Of a stretch of 64,000 nt of DNA, positions 56,361 to 64,000 are shown in pieces. The notes beneath the pieces are model-generated. The model had not been told where the DNA came from and searched no databases. It saw nothing but the letters and a program-made list of their open reading frames with translations. The DNA lies in the NCBI GenBank assembly GCA_024235735.1, contig JACKLU010000006.1:62001-126000 (forward strand), given 5' to 3'. Every line of letters begins with the position of its first letter. Positions within the stretch are counted from its first letter, which is position 1. The position numbers and the translations under genes are program-made. This DNA is from Burkholderiales bacterium (lineage in GTDB: Bacteria; Pseudomonadota; Gammaproteobacteria; Burkholderiales; Nitrosomonadaceae).

Positions 56361-58124
56361 CTAATACGTACGTTTTTTAGGTGGAAAAGAATCCACTGTC
56401 AATGGTTTCAGCCGCACGGGCTTATAATCCAGACGATGATCGTCGCTAAAAAACAATGTATGTTTCAGCCAATTGTCGTCATCACGCTCAGGAAAATCGT
56501 CACGCGCATGCGCGCCGCGACTCTCACGCCGCGCTTCGGCTGAAAACATCGTGGCGACAGCGACTTCCTTCATATTATCCAGCTCCAGCGCCTCGATACG
56601 CGCCGTATTGAACACCCTGCTTTTGTCCTTGATTTCCGTCCGCCCCACCCGTTCAGCCACTGCCTTGATTTTTTCCACACCTTGCAACAGCGTATCTTCA
56701 AACCGGAAAACACCGCAATAAGTTTGCATGGTTTTACATAGCGCATCGGTTACCTGCGCGACATTCTCGCCATCCTTCTGATTTTCCAGCCGCGCAAGCC
56801 GGCTTAACGATTTTTCCGCCGCATCCGCGGGTAGCGGCTTGTGATGCGGATTGATTTTCAAATCCTCGATAATCTGATTTGCCGCCGCCCGTCCGAAAAC
56901 AACCAGATCCAGCAGAGAATTCGTACCCAGACGGTTAGCGCCATGTACGGAAACGCAGGCGCATTCCCCTACCGCATAAAACCCTGTCACGACTTCCTCC
57001 GGCCCCGTTTTATAGGGCGCTACGACCTGGCCATAGTGGTTGGTCGGTATTCCACCCATCATGTAATGCGCTGTCGGCACGACAGGTATGGGATCGTGAA
57101 TGGGATCGGCATGCGCAAATTTTATTGCGAGCTCACGGATTCCAGGCAGCCGCGACTTGATAATATCCGCGCCCAGATGATCCAGTTTCAGCAACAGATG
57201 ATCGTTATCGTCACCGCAGCCACGGCCTTCCTTGATTTCAATGGTCATTGCACGCGCCACCACATCGCGACTGGCAAGATCCTTGGCATTGGGTGCATAC
57301 CGTTCCATAAACCGCTCGCCATCCTTGTTGATGAGATAACCCCCCTCGCCGCGCACCGCCTCGCTGATCAATACACCGACACCATGAATGCCCGTCGGAT
57401 GAAATTGCCAGAACTCCATATCTTCGAGCGGAATACCGGCGCGCGCAGCCATGCCCAGTCCGTCGCCGGTATTGATCAGCGCGTTGGTATTCGCCTGAAA
57501 AATGCGGCCACCGCCCCCTGTCGCGAACAATGTGGCTTTGGCCTGCAACAACATGACCTCGCCGGTTTCCATTTCCATTGCAGTAACGCCGAGTACATCG
57601 CCCTGCGCATCGCGAATCAGATCAAGCCCCATCCATTCCACAAAAAACTGGGTATTGGCGCTGACATTGCGTTGATAAAGCGTATGCAGCAATGCATGGC
57701 CGGTGCGGTCGGCGGCCGCACACGAGCGCGTCGCCTGCGCGCCGCCAAAATTCTGCGACTGTCCGCCGAACGGGCGCTGATAAATCTTGCCGTTTTCCAG
57801 CCGGTCGAACGGCATACCGAAATGTTCCAGTTCATACACCACTTCATTCGCCTGGCGGCACATAAATTCGATGGCATCCTGGTCGCCGAGATAATCGGAA
57901 CCCTTTACCGTATCGTACATATGCCAATGCCAGTTATCTTCGGTCACATTACCCAGCGACGCCGCGATGCCACCCTGCGCGGAAACCGTATGCGAGCGCG
58001 TGGGAAAAACCTTGGACAGCACCGCAACCTTGAGCCCGACTTCGGAAAGCTGCAATGCCGCGCGCATGCCGGCGCCACCCGCACCGACTATAACAACATC
58101 AAATTTTCTTTTTATGATTGTCAC
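56361..58124 (-). CDS. sdhA: Succinate dehydrogenase flavoprotein subunit
   Basis: 587 residues from GTG 58124, which has TGGAG upstream; the longer frame only shadows sdhD. The FAD motif VVIVGAGGAGMRAALQL, the covalent-FAD His45 in FPTRSHTVSAQGGIAA, and HPTGIHGVGVLISEAVRGEGG and RLGTNSLLDLVVFGRAA for dicarboxylate and FAD binding are all intact. It oxidises succinate to fumarate in complex II. sdhD ends one base before it. No sdhB follows; the next gene codes for an SH3 protein. Confidence 0.96.
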   Translation of the reverse strand: MTIIKRKFDVVIVGAGGAGMRAALQLSEVGLKVAVLSKVFPTRSHTVSAQGGIAASLGNVTEDNWHWHMYDTVKGSDYLGDQDAIEFMCRQANEVVYELEHFGMPFDRLENGKIYQRPFGGQSQNFGGAQATRSCAAADRTGHALLHTLYQRNVSANTQFFVEWMGLDLIRDAQGDVLGVTAMEMETGEVMLLQAKATLFATGGGGRIFQANTNALINTGDGLGMAARAGIPLEDMEFWQFHPTGIHGVGVLISEAVRGEGGYLINKDGERFMERYAPNAKDLASRDVVARAMTIEIKEGRGCGDDNDHLLLKLDHLGADIIKSRLPGIRELAIKFAHADPIHDPIPVVPTAHYMMGGIPTNHYGQVVAPYKTGPEEVVTGFYAVGECACVSVHGANRLGTNSLLDLVVFGRAAANQIIEDLKINPHHKPLPADAAEKSLSRLARLENQKDGENVAQVTDALCKTMQTYCGVFRFEDTLLQGVEKIKAVAERVGRTEIKDKSRVFNTARIEALELDNMKEVAVATMFSAEARRESRGAHARDDFPERDDDNWLKHTLFFSDDHRLDYKPVRLKPLTVDSFPPKKRTY

Positions 58125-58125
58125 A

Positions 58126-58479
58126 TCAGCTCCACAAAATTTCAGCTGTCCACACCAGGTAAACCAGCAAAGCAATAATCACCAGAACCTGCAACGTCAG
58201 ACGAATCGCCACCGGCTTGACATAGTCCATCAATACATTGCGCACACCAACCCACGCATGCCAGAACAGCGCCGCAAAAAACAGGAAAGTCGCGATACGC
58301 ATCCATGAGTGTTTGAAAACACCGGACCAGGCTGCATAGTCCTGAGGCGGGCTAATCGTAATCAATACCGCCAACACAACCACATAAACAACCATGAAGA
58401 CGGCCGTGATGCGCTGCGCCAGCCAGTCCCGCAGTCCATAATGCGCGCCCGTAACAATACGACTGGAGTGCTTCACCAT
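58126..58479 (-). CDS. sdhD: Succinate dehydrogenase membrane anchor subunit
   Basis: 117 residues from ATG 58479, chosen for TGGAGTGG just upstream. Three TM helices. The front has GLRDWLAQRITAVFMVVYVVVLAV and the middle LFFAALFWHAWVGVRNVLMDYVKP, the SdhD pattern with the haem/quinone-region His. It forms the membrane part of complex II with SdhC. It overlaps sdhC by 7 bp. Confidence 0.93.
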   Translation of the reverse strand: MVKHSSRIVTGAHYGLRDWLAQRITAVFMVVYVVVLAVLITISPPQDYAAWSGVFKHSWMRIATFLFFAALFWHAWVGVRNVLMDYVKPVAIRLTLQVLVIIALLVYLVWTAEILWS

Positions 58480-58862
58480 AACGCCACTCCAGCCAAAAGC
58501 GTCAGCAGAACGCTGATCGCCAGCACCCACTTACTGCTGGCGCGCGCCTGAGCAAGCTCGACGCCGTAATGCAGATCCAGCGCCAGATAACGAATGCCCG
58601 CGCACAAATGATGCAGAAAGAACCACACAAAAAAAACCAGCAACAGCTTCAGACCCGGATGCTGCAAAACCGCCTGCATGGCCGCAAAGCTTTCAGGGGA
58701 TTCCAACAGCATGTGCAACCCATACAACAGGAATGGAATGCCCGGAAAAAAAAGTAAAACACCGCTGATGCGATGCATGATAGACACGATGGCTGGCAAT
58801 GGCTGAGTGATCTTGAAGAGATCCAGATGCCTGGGGCGCTGATGTTTTAATTTCACTTCCAT
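58473..58862 (-). CDS. sdhC: Succinate dehydrogenase cytochrome b556 subunit
   Basis: 129 residues from ATG 58862, with AAGG upstream; a longer frame has no fitting ribosome site. RPRHLDLFKITQPLPAIVSIMHRISGVLLF is the SdhC signature, and HHLCAGIRYLALD carries the haem-ligand His region. Three TM helices. It is the first gene of sdhCDA, divergent from putA with 225 bp between. Confidence 0.94.
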   Translation of the reverse strand: MEVKLKHQRPRHLDLFKITQPLPAIVSIMHRISGVLLFFPGIPFLLYGLHMLLESPESFAAMQAVLQHPGLKLLLVFFVWFFLHHLCAGIRYLALDLHYGVELAQARASSKWVLAISVLLTLLAGVALW

Positions 58863-59087
58863 GCGTGAGACCTTAAAGTGATAGTTTCGAAGCTGATCGC
58901 CTGCCCGGAACTCCATCGAACTCCTGGCTGCGCATTTTCGTACCAAGTTTAGTCTGTAATACAACAGGACACAAGCCATAACGCGCCACCATCACTGCGC
59001 GCCGGATCACAATCGGACTGCGCCGATTTGACTGCATCCCGAAATCGTGGACAATCGGGTGATCATACATGCAATGCGGGGATTCAT

Positions 59088-62000
59088 ATGCATTCAGATA
59101 CGCTCAACGCCGCCCGGCGCGCCATCAATCAGGCTTATCTCGCCAACGAAGCATCGACAGTACAGCATCTGCTGTTGCAATTAACAGACTATCCGGCTGA
59201 TGCGGTTTCCAGGTCTGCGCAGGCGCTGCTTGAGAAAATACGTTATAAGCCGCACCAAGCCCGACAGTCGCTCACGCAGGCATTTCTGACCGAGTACCAA
59301 CTCAACAGCGATGAAGGCATTGCGTTGATGACTATTGCCGAGGCCTTGCTGCGCATCCCGGACAAAGCCACACAGGATCGTTTCCTGACCGACCGGTTGA
59401 GCGCGGTGGACTGGCGTCCGCCTACGCATCACAGCGACTTGTTAACCCACATGGCAATTGAAGCGCTGGCTTTTTCCGGATCACTGGAACGGCGGCAGTT
59501 GCAGATGCAGATGGACCAGCAGCAGCTTCATCCGGTGATGGAAAGATTACTGCTGCGTTTGGGACAACCCTTGATACGCGTTGCCATCAAAAAGACCATG
59601 CACATTCTCGGCGCGCAATTTGTATTTGCAGAAACCATAGAACAGGCCATTTGCAAATCTGCTGACGCGACCGGAAATACCGGTAATGGCATACGCTACT
59701 CATTCGATATGCTCGGAGAAGCCGCAATTACAGCAGCAGACGCGGATCGTTATTTCGCCGCATATCAGCAGGTCATTACGCAACTGGCGGCAAGTCGTGC
59801 TTCTGACGCTGAAGATTCCACCGGTCTTTACGTAAACCCAGGCATTTCCGTCAAACTTTCCGCGCTTTATCCGCGCTATGAACCGCTTCAGCACGCGCAT
59901 GCCGTGCCTGAACTGACATTCAGATTGATGCAGCTTGCAATTCAGGCGCGCAAGGCAGGCATTACACTGACCCTCGATGCCGAAGAAAGCGAGCGTCTGG
60001 ACATGGCGCTGGATATTTTTGCAGCGGTTTTCATGCATCCGGAACTGGATAACTGGCCCGGACTGGGGCTGGCTGTGCAGGCTTATCAGAAGCGCGCTGT
60101 TCACGTTATCCGTTGGCTTGCGCAACTGGCGAAAAGCAGGCAGCGCGGAATTCCTGTCAGGCTGGTCAAAGGCGCGTACTGGGACAGCGAAATCAAGCGT
60201 GCGCAGGAAAACGGCCTGGACGGCTATCCCGTTTTTACCCGAAAATCGGCGACCGATATCAGTTATCTGGCCTGCGCGCGATTGCTGATCAGTGCGCCGG
60301 ATTATTTTTTCCCGCAATTCGCCACGCATAACGCGCATACCGTTGCCGCCATTATGCAGATGGCGCAAGGACATCCCGGTTATGAATTTCAACGATTGCA
60401 CGGCATGGGCGATGCGCTGTATCACACCATGCAAACGCATGCGAATCAGCCGACTTCCTGCCGCATCTATGCGCCCGTCGGCGGGCATCAGGAACTGTTG
60501 CCCTATCTGGTGCGGCGCTTGCTTGAAAACGGTGCAAATACTTCATTTATCAATCAAGTCGAAAATCCGGATATTCCCCCGGAAGAAATCACCCGTGACC
60601 CAGTCACTGTCTGGTTGAATGGAAAGCCGGAAGGATTGCCGTTACCCGCCGCGCTGTACGGTCCTCGGCGCCGTAACGCGCAAGGATTGAATCTGGCCGA
60701 CTCGCAAATCCGGCAACAGATTCAGCAAGCCTTGAACCAGCTTGCGGACAAATTTCACCAGGCTGCGCCATGGATCGATGGCACAGCGCATGCAGGCCGA
60801 ACACAGGCAATTGCCGCCCCCTACGATCATCGGGAAATCGTTGGCGAAGCAGTCTACGGCAGCCGGGAGACGGCAGTCGACGCACTGGATGCCGCCGTCA
60901 CCGGTTTCGACAGCTGGCGATTGCAACCTGTTGAACAGCGTGCGGCTTGTCTGCTGAAAGCCGCCGATCTCATGGAACAACAACGCATGCATCTGGTATC
61001 GCTTTGCGTACGGGAAGGCGGGCGTACGATCAGGGACGCACTAGCCGAAGTACGCGAAGCGGTGGATTTTTGCCGCTATTACGCGGCGAACGCACTGGAA
61101 TTGTTCAGCAAACCTGTCACGCTGCCGGGACCCACCGGCGAGATCAATCAACTGCGGTATTCAGGACGGGGCGTTTTTGTCTGTATCAGTCCCTGGAACT
61201 TTCCGGTCGCCATCTTTACCGGTCAGATCGCCGCGGCACTGGTTGCCGGCAATACGGTGATCGCCAAGCCTGCGGAGCGAACCACGCTGACCGCAATGGC
61301 GTGCGCACGCATTTTTTATCAGGCCGGCATCCCGGAATCGGTCTTGCATTTTCTGCCTGGCAAGGGCACTGAAATCGGCCCTCAGCTGATCGAAGACCGC
61401 CGTGTCGCAGGCGTCGCTTTCACCGGCTCCACCGCAACCGCGCAATGGATCAACCAGCAATTGTCCGGCCACCCGGTCATTGTTCCGTTCGTCGCCGAAA
61501 CCGGCGGGCAGAATGTGCTGATTTCCGACAGCTCCGCACACAAGGAACAGTTAGTGCAGGACGCTGTGTTATCCGCATTCAACAGCGCCGGACAACGCTG
61601 CTCGGCGCTGCGGGTATTGTTTGTGCCGCACGAAACCGCAGACCGGATCAAGGCGCTGCTGGTCGGCGCAATGCAGCAACTGCGACTGGGATCGCCCGCC
61701 GACTACGCCACCGATATCGGGCCAGTCATCAGCGCATCCGCAGTAATGCAACTCAAAACCCATATCAGCCATATGCGCGCGCTGGGTAACACCATTTATC
61801 AACTTCCCCTGCTTTCCGGCGCCACCCATGTGCAGCCGATGCGAAGCGGTTATTTTTATCCGCCGACGCTGATCGAATTACAGTCGATGGAACAACTGCG
61901 CGAAGAAATTTTCGGTCCGGTGCTGCATCTCGTCCGCTATGCTTCCAATGAACTGAATGCTGTCATCGAGACTGTCAATGCCAGCGGTTACGGACTGACG

Positions 62001-62258
62001 CTGGGCATTCACAGCCGTATTCAGCACACGATTGAAACCATCCGGCAACATGCCCGGGTCGGCAATATCTACATCAACCGCAACATGATTGGCGCCGTGG
62101 TTGGCGTACAACCGTTTGGCGGCATGGGCTTATCCGGCACCGGCCCGAAAGCCGGCGGACCGGATTATCTGCGCCGTTTCGCCGTGGAACAGACAGTTAC
62201 CGACAATATCGCAGCACTCGGCGGCAATACCGGGCTGCTGGCGCAGAATCTGCTTTAG
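59088..62258 (+). CDS. putA: Bifunctional proline dehydrogenase / L-glutamate gamma-semialdehyde dehydrogenase
   Basis: 1056 residues from ATG 59088 (GGGG 7 bp upstream). The PRODH barrel spans about 180-480 (YSFDMLGEAAIT, GISVKLSALYPRYE, RLVKGAYWDSEIKRAQ, FATHNAHTVAAI, CRIYAPVGGHQELLPYLVRRLLENGANTSF). The ALDH domain follows from about 570, with PWNFPVAIFTGQIAAALVAGNTVIAKP, FTGSTATAQW, Glu804 in AETGGQN and Cys838 in NSAGQRCSAL. It converts proline to glutamate. The N-terminal ribbon-helix-helix DNA-binding domain of trifunctional PutA is missing, so it is not its own repressor. It is divergent from sdhC. Confidence 0.96.
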   Translation: MHSDTLNAARRAINQAYLANEASTVQHLLLQLTDYPADAVSRSAQALLEKIRYKPHQARQSLTQAFLTEYQLNSDEGIALMTIAEALLRIPDKATQDRFLTDRLSAVDWRPPTHHSDLLTHMAIEALAFSGSLERRQLQMQMDQQQLHPVMERLLLRLGQPLIRVAIKKTMHILGAQFVFAETIEQAICKSADATGNTGNGIRYSFDMLGEAAITAADADRYFAAYQQVITQLAASRASDAEDSTGLYVNPGISVKLSALYPRYEPLQHAHAVPELTFRLMQLAIQARKAGITLTLDAEESERLDMALDIFAAVFMHPELDNWPGLGLAVQAYQKRAVHVIRWLAQLAKSRQRGIPVRLVKGAYWDSEIKRAQENGLDGYPVFTRKSATDISYLACARLLISAPDYFFPQFATHNAHTVAAIMQMAQGHPGYEFQRLHGMGDALYHTMQTHANQPTSCRIYAPVGGHQELLPYLVRRLLENGANTSFINQVENPDIPPEEITRDPVTVWLNGKPEGLPLPAALYGPRRRNAQGLNLADSQIRQQIQQALNQLADKFHQAAPWIDGTAHAGRTQAIAAPYDHREIVGEAVYGSRETAVDALDAAVTGFDSWRLQPVEQRAACLLKAADLMEQQRMHLVSLCVREGGRTIRDALAEVREAVDFCRYYAANALELFSKPVTLPGPTGEINQLRYSGRGVFVCISPWNFPVAIFTGQIAAALVAGNTVIAKPAERTTLTAMACARIFYQAGIPESVLHFLPGKGTEIGPQLIEDRRVAGVAFTGSTATAQWINQQLSGHPVIVPFVAETGGQNVLISDSSAHKEQLVQDAVLSAFNSAGQRCSALRVLFVPHETADRIKALLVGAMQQLRLGSPADYATDIGPVISASAVMQLKTHISHMRALGNTIYQLPLLSGATHVQPMRSGYFYPPTLIELQSMEQLREEIFGPVLHLVRYASNELNAVIETVNASGYGLTLGIHSRIQHTIETIRQHARVGNIYINRNMIGAVVGVQPFGGMGLSGTGPKAGGPDYLRRFAVEQTVTDNIAALGGNTGLLAQNLL

Positions 62259-62555
62259 CGGCATGGCGGATACCGCCGCAGACCGTCTCACCCATCTGAA
62301 ACAAAAGCGAGGCGCAGGAATGATTTAACGGATTAATTTTTTTGACAAGTTTCTAAAAACTTTATTTTAATTGGTAACACTCTGTTTTTTTACCCTGATC
62401 AAATTTTACGCAGCAGGATTTTGTGAAAATCGTTCCAGATACGAGATCAACCCTTGCAGAATCGGATAGAATGACAAACGTCAGGGTGGTAAAAATCTGA
62501 AATGCACCTTATTATCAACGGAAATGCAGTAATCCATTTGCTCACGCTTTTTTGA
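62259..62555. other. Intergenic region upstream of the efflux channel gene
   Basis: 297 bp. TTGACA at 62342-62347 is followed after 17 bp by TTTTAA, a possible but weak promoter. No other feature is seen. Confidence 0.3.
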
Positions 62556-63974
62556 ATGAAACCCAATTCTCCACGACGAAAAACATTTATGGCGATGCTG
62601 CTGTCGAGTTTTTTCCTGACCGCCTGCGCATTGGGTCCGGATTATCAGCGCCCGGGCGTTGAAGTGAACGCGCAGTTCCGGATGAATCAGCATGAAGGCG
62701 CATCGATTGCCACGCTGAACTGGTGGGAATTTCTGCGTGACGAGACGCTGCAAGCACTGATTCTCCAGGCGCTGACAAATAATCAGGATCTAAAGCAGGC
62801 TGTCGCTCTGGTTGATGAATTTCATGCGCGTTCGAGAATCGCGCGGATGGATTTCCTGCCCAAACTGGAAGGTAAAGCAAACGCACCCTTTTTCGGTACA
62901 TTGGGCGGATTTTCCCAGGCTGGTTTTCCTACCGACTTCAATTATTTCGGTAATGCCGCGCTAAACTGGGAGATCGATGTCTGGGGCAGAATCCGCCGGG
63001 CGACCGAAGCCGCCCGCGCCGATCTGTTTGCCCGGGAAGAAAACCGCCGGGCAATCATTCTTACACTGGTCAGCGCGGTCGCGCAGACTTATTTTGATCT
63101 GCTGCAATACGACATGCAGCATGAAATTGCGCTTCGCGCCCTGTCTTCATGGGAAGAGTCAGTCGCCATTTCCCGGGCGCAACTGGAAGGCGGCCTGATA
63201 TCACGGCTCGATCTCGATCAGTTTGAAGCCGAGCGCGCCAATGCTGCCGCACTGGTTGCGGAATTTGAACGACTGACTGTACAAAAGGAAAATGAACTGA
63301 ATGTGCTGTTAGGGCATAATCCGGCGTCAATCATCAGAACGCATACGCTGGCGCAGCAATTCATACCGCTCGAAATTCCGGCCGGATTGCCTTCCGAATT
63401 GCTGGAACGGCGGCCGGATATATTGCAGGCCGAACAGGCATTGGCCGCTGCAACAGCCCGTGTCGGCATGACAAAAGCCATGCGTCTGCCACGCTTTTCG
63501 ATCACCGGATTCATGGGCGTAGCCAGTCCGGCATTGTCCAACCTGCTGCTGTCAGATGCGGATTTCGGCACGGGCGGCATAGGACTTGCCACGCCCTTGT
63601 TTAACGCTACCAGTCTCGGTTTCGAACAACGCGCAGCCGAGGCTCAGGTCCGGCAGGCATTGGCGCATTACAGGCAGACAGTGCTGTCCGCTTTCCGGGA
63701 AGTCGAGGATGCGTTGATCACGATCCGCACATCGCGCGTTCAACGCAAGGCCAGACAACAACAGGTTACAGCACTGCAATCCGCGCTGCATGTCGCGGAT
63801 TTGCGCTATAAGGGTGGTATCACCAGCTATGTCGATGTACTGCTGGCCAAGCGCAATTTATTTCAGGCGGAATTCTCGCTGACCGAATCGCACCGTCTGC
63901 ATCTGGTGTCGATCGTTCAACTCTACAAAGCGCTCGGCGGCGGCTGGAATCCCGGTGATCCCTATGAAGAATAA
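62556..63974 (+). CDS. RND efflux outer-membrane lipoprotein (NodT/OprM family)
   Basis: 472 residues. The lipobox FFLTACALGPDYQRP is typical, with lipid on Cys and the GPDYxRP motif. Two repeated TolC-like halves follow (TLQALILQALTNNQDLKQAVALVDEF..., and LPSELLERRPDILQAEQALAAATARVGMTKAMRLPRFSITG). The end (RLHLVSIVQLYKALGGGWNPG) is diagnostic. It forms the trimeric outer-membrane exit duct of a tripartite pump. ATG 62556 has no clear ribosome site; ATG 62589 is an alternative. The pump genes must follow beyond the window. Confidence 0.94.
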   Translation: MKPNSPRRKTFMAMLLSSFFLTACALGPDYQRPGVEVNAQFRMNQHEGASIATLNWWEFLRDETLQALILQALTNNQDLKQAVALVDEFHARSRIARMDFLPKLEGKANAPFFGTLGGFSQAGFPTDFNYFGNAALNWEIDVWGRIRRATEAARADLFAREENRRAIILTLVSAVAQTYFDLLQYDMQHEIALRALSSWEESVAISRAQLEGGLISRLDLDQFEAERANAAALVAEFERLTVQKENELNVLLGHNPASIIRTHTLAQQFIPLEIPAGLPSELLERRPDILQAEQALAAATARVGMTKAMRLPRFSITGFMGVASPALSNLLLSDADFGTGGIGLATPLFNATSLGFEQRAAEAQVRQALAHYRQTVLSAFREVEDALITIRTSRVQRKARQQQVTALQSALHVADLRYKGGITSYVDVLLAKRNLFQAEFSLTESHRLHLVSIVQLYKALGGGWNPGDPYEE

Positions 63975-64000
63975 CGCACATCGCCCGAATGCCTCCGTGT
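63964..64000 (+). CDS. Start of a downstream gene cut off by the window end
   Basis: ATG 63964 lies within the end of the efflux channel gene with GGTGA 6 bp upstream, and the frame stays open (MKNNAHRPNASV). By context it is likely the membrane-fusion or pump subunit of the same efflux system. Too little is present to name it. Confidence 0.4.
   Translation, partial: MKNNAHRPNASV

Noticed and set aside
56841..58178. 445-codon open frame on the plus strand
   Set aside because: It lies entirely opposite sdhA and sdhD and has no family motif; it is the antisense of a conserved coding sequence.
1..64000. tRNA or rRNA genes and CRISPR arrays
   Set aside because: I saw no clover-leaf, rRNA block or regularly spaced direct repeats with unique spacers.

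Overview
The window looks like part of a chromosome of an ammonia-oxidising betaproteobacterium, most likely Nitrosomonas or a close relative. This rests on gene content: an exosortase-B (xrtB) exopolysaccharide locus of the EpsDEFG/EpsI/EpsL type, several PEP-CTERM proteins, a di-haem peroxidase, an mla operon, sdhCDA and a bifunctional putA. No rRNA or ammonia-oxidation gene is present, so the genus is an inference.

Layout. 1-4700: edge of a sugar-modification cluster (partial glycosyltransferase, galE, pyruvyl transferase plus nitroreductase-like gene). 4800-13700, minus strand: one long operon epsD-epsE-epsF-epsG-xrtB-epsI-wzy-wzx for secretion, length control and polymerisation of an exopolysaccharide and for PEP-CTERM sorting. 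It is divergent from rfbA, a GTPase-less CysN/CysC fusion and a DHH phosphoesterase (13900-16840). 16900-25900: an unknown secreted protein under a cyclic-di-GMP-I riboswitch, a glycosyltransferase, an exosortase-associated TIGR03790-type protein, two PEP-CTERM paralogues and a di-haem peroxidase. 26500-30300, minus strand: sulfotransferase, epsL and the priming glycosyl-phosphotransferase. 30700-32750: another PEP-CTERM protein and a PEP-CTERM-anchored serine protease. 33700-38250: a 1500-residue RTX protein. 38700-44550: a HupE-TonB receptor fusion, a TlpA-like protein, a BNR-repeat protein, CopC and an unknown lipoprotein, probably a metal-handling cluster. 44780-48150: a YfdX-like pseudogene and a two-component system. 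48600-64000: housekeeping-type genes (ABC ATPase, mlaBCDEF, alanine symporter, nuclease, SH3 protein, sdhCDA, putA, RND outer-membrane channel).

The genes fit a sulfated or otherwise acidic exopolysaccharide matrix decorated with PEP-CTERM proteins. The APS-kinase fusion, DHH phosphoesterase (possible PAP phosphatase) and sulfotransferase could form a PAPS make-use-recycle chain. Two layers of shared control appear. First, a 17-bp palindrome (TGCGACA-N3-TGTCGCA) occurs six times in intergenic DNA, each copy 23-24 bp upstream of a plausible -10 box, and would link the EPS divergon, the pyruvyl transferase, sulfotransferase, two PEP-CTERM genes and the HupE-TonB fusion into one regulon. Second, a canonical cyclic-di-GMP-I aptamer precedes the unknown gene at 16937-17905, and EpsG carries tandem MshEN-like motifs, so cyclic di-GMP may act at RNA and protein level. 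Intergenic spaces carry at least five families of short inverted-repeat (MITE-like) elements, one nested inside another with intact target duplications.
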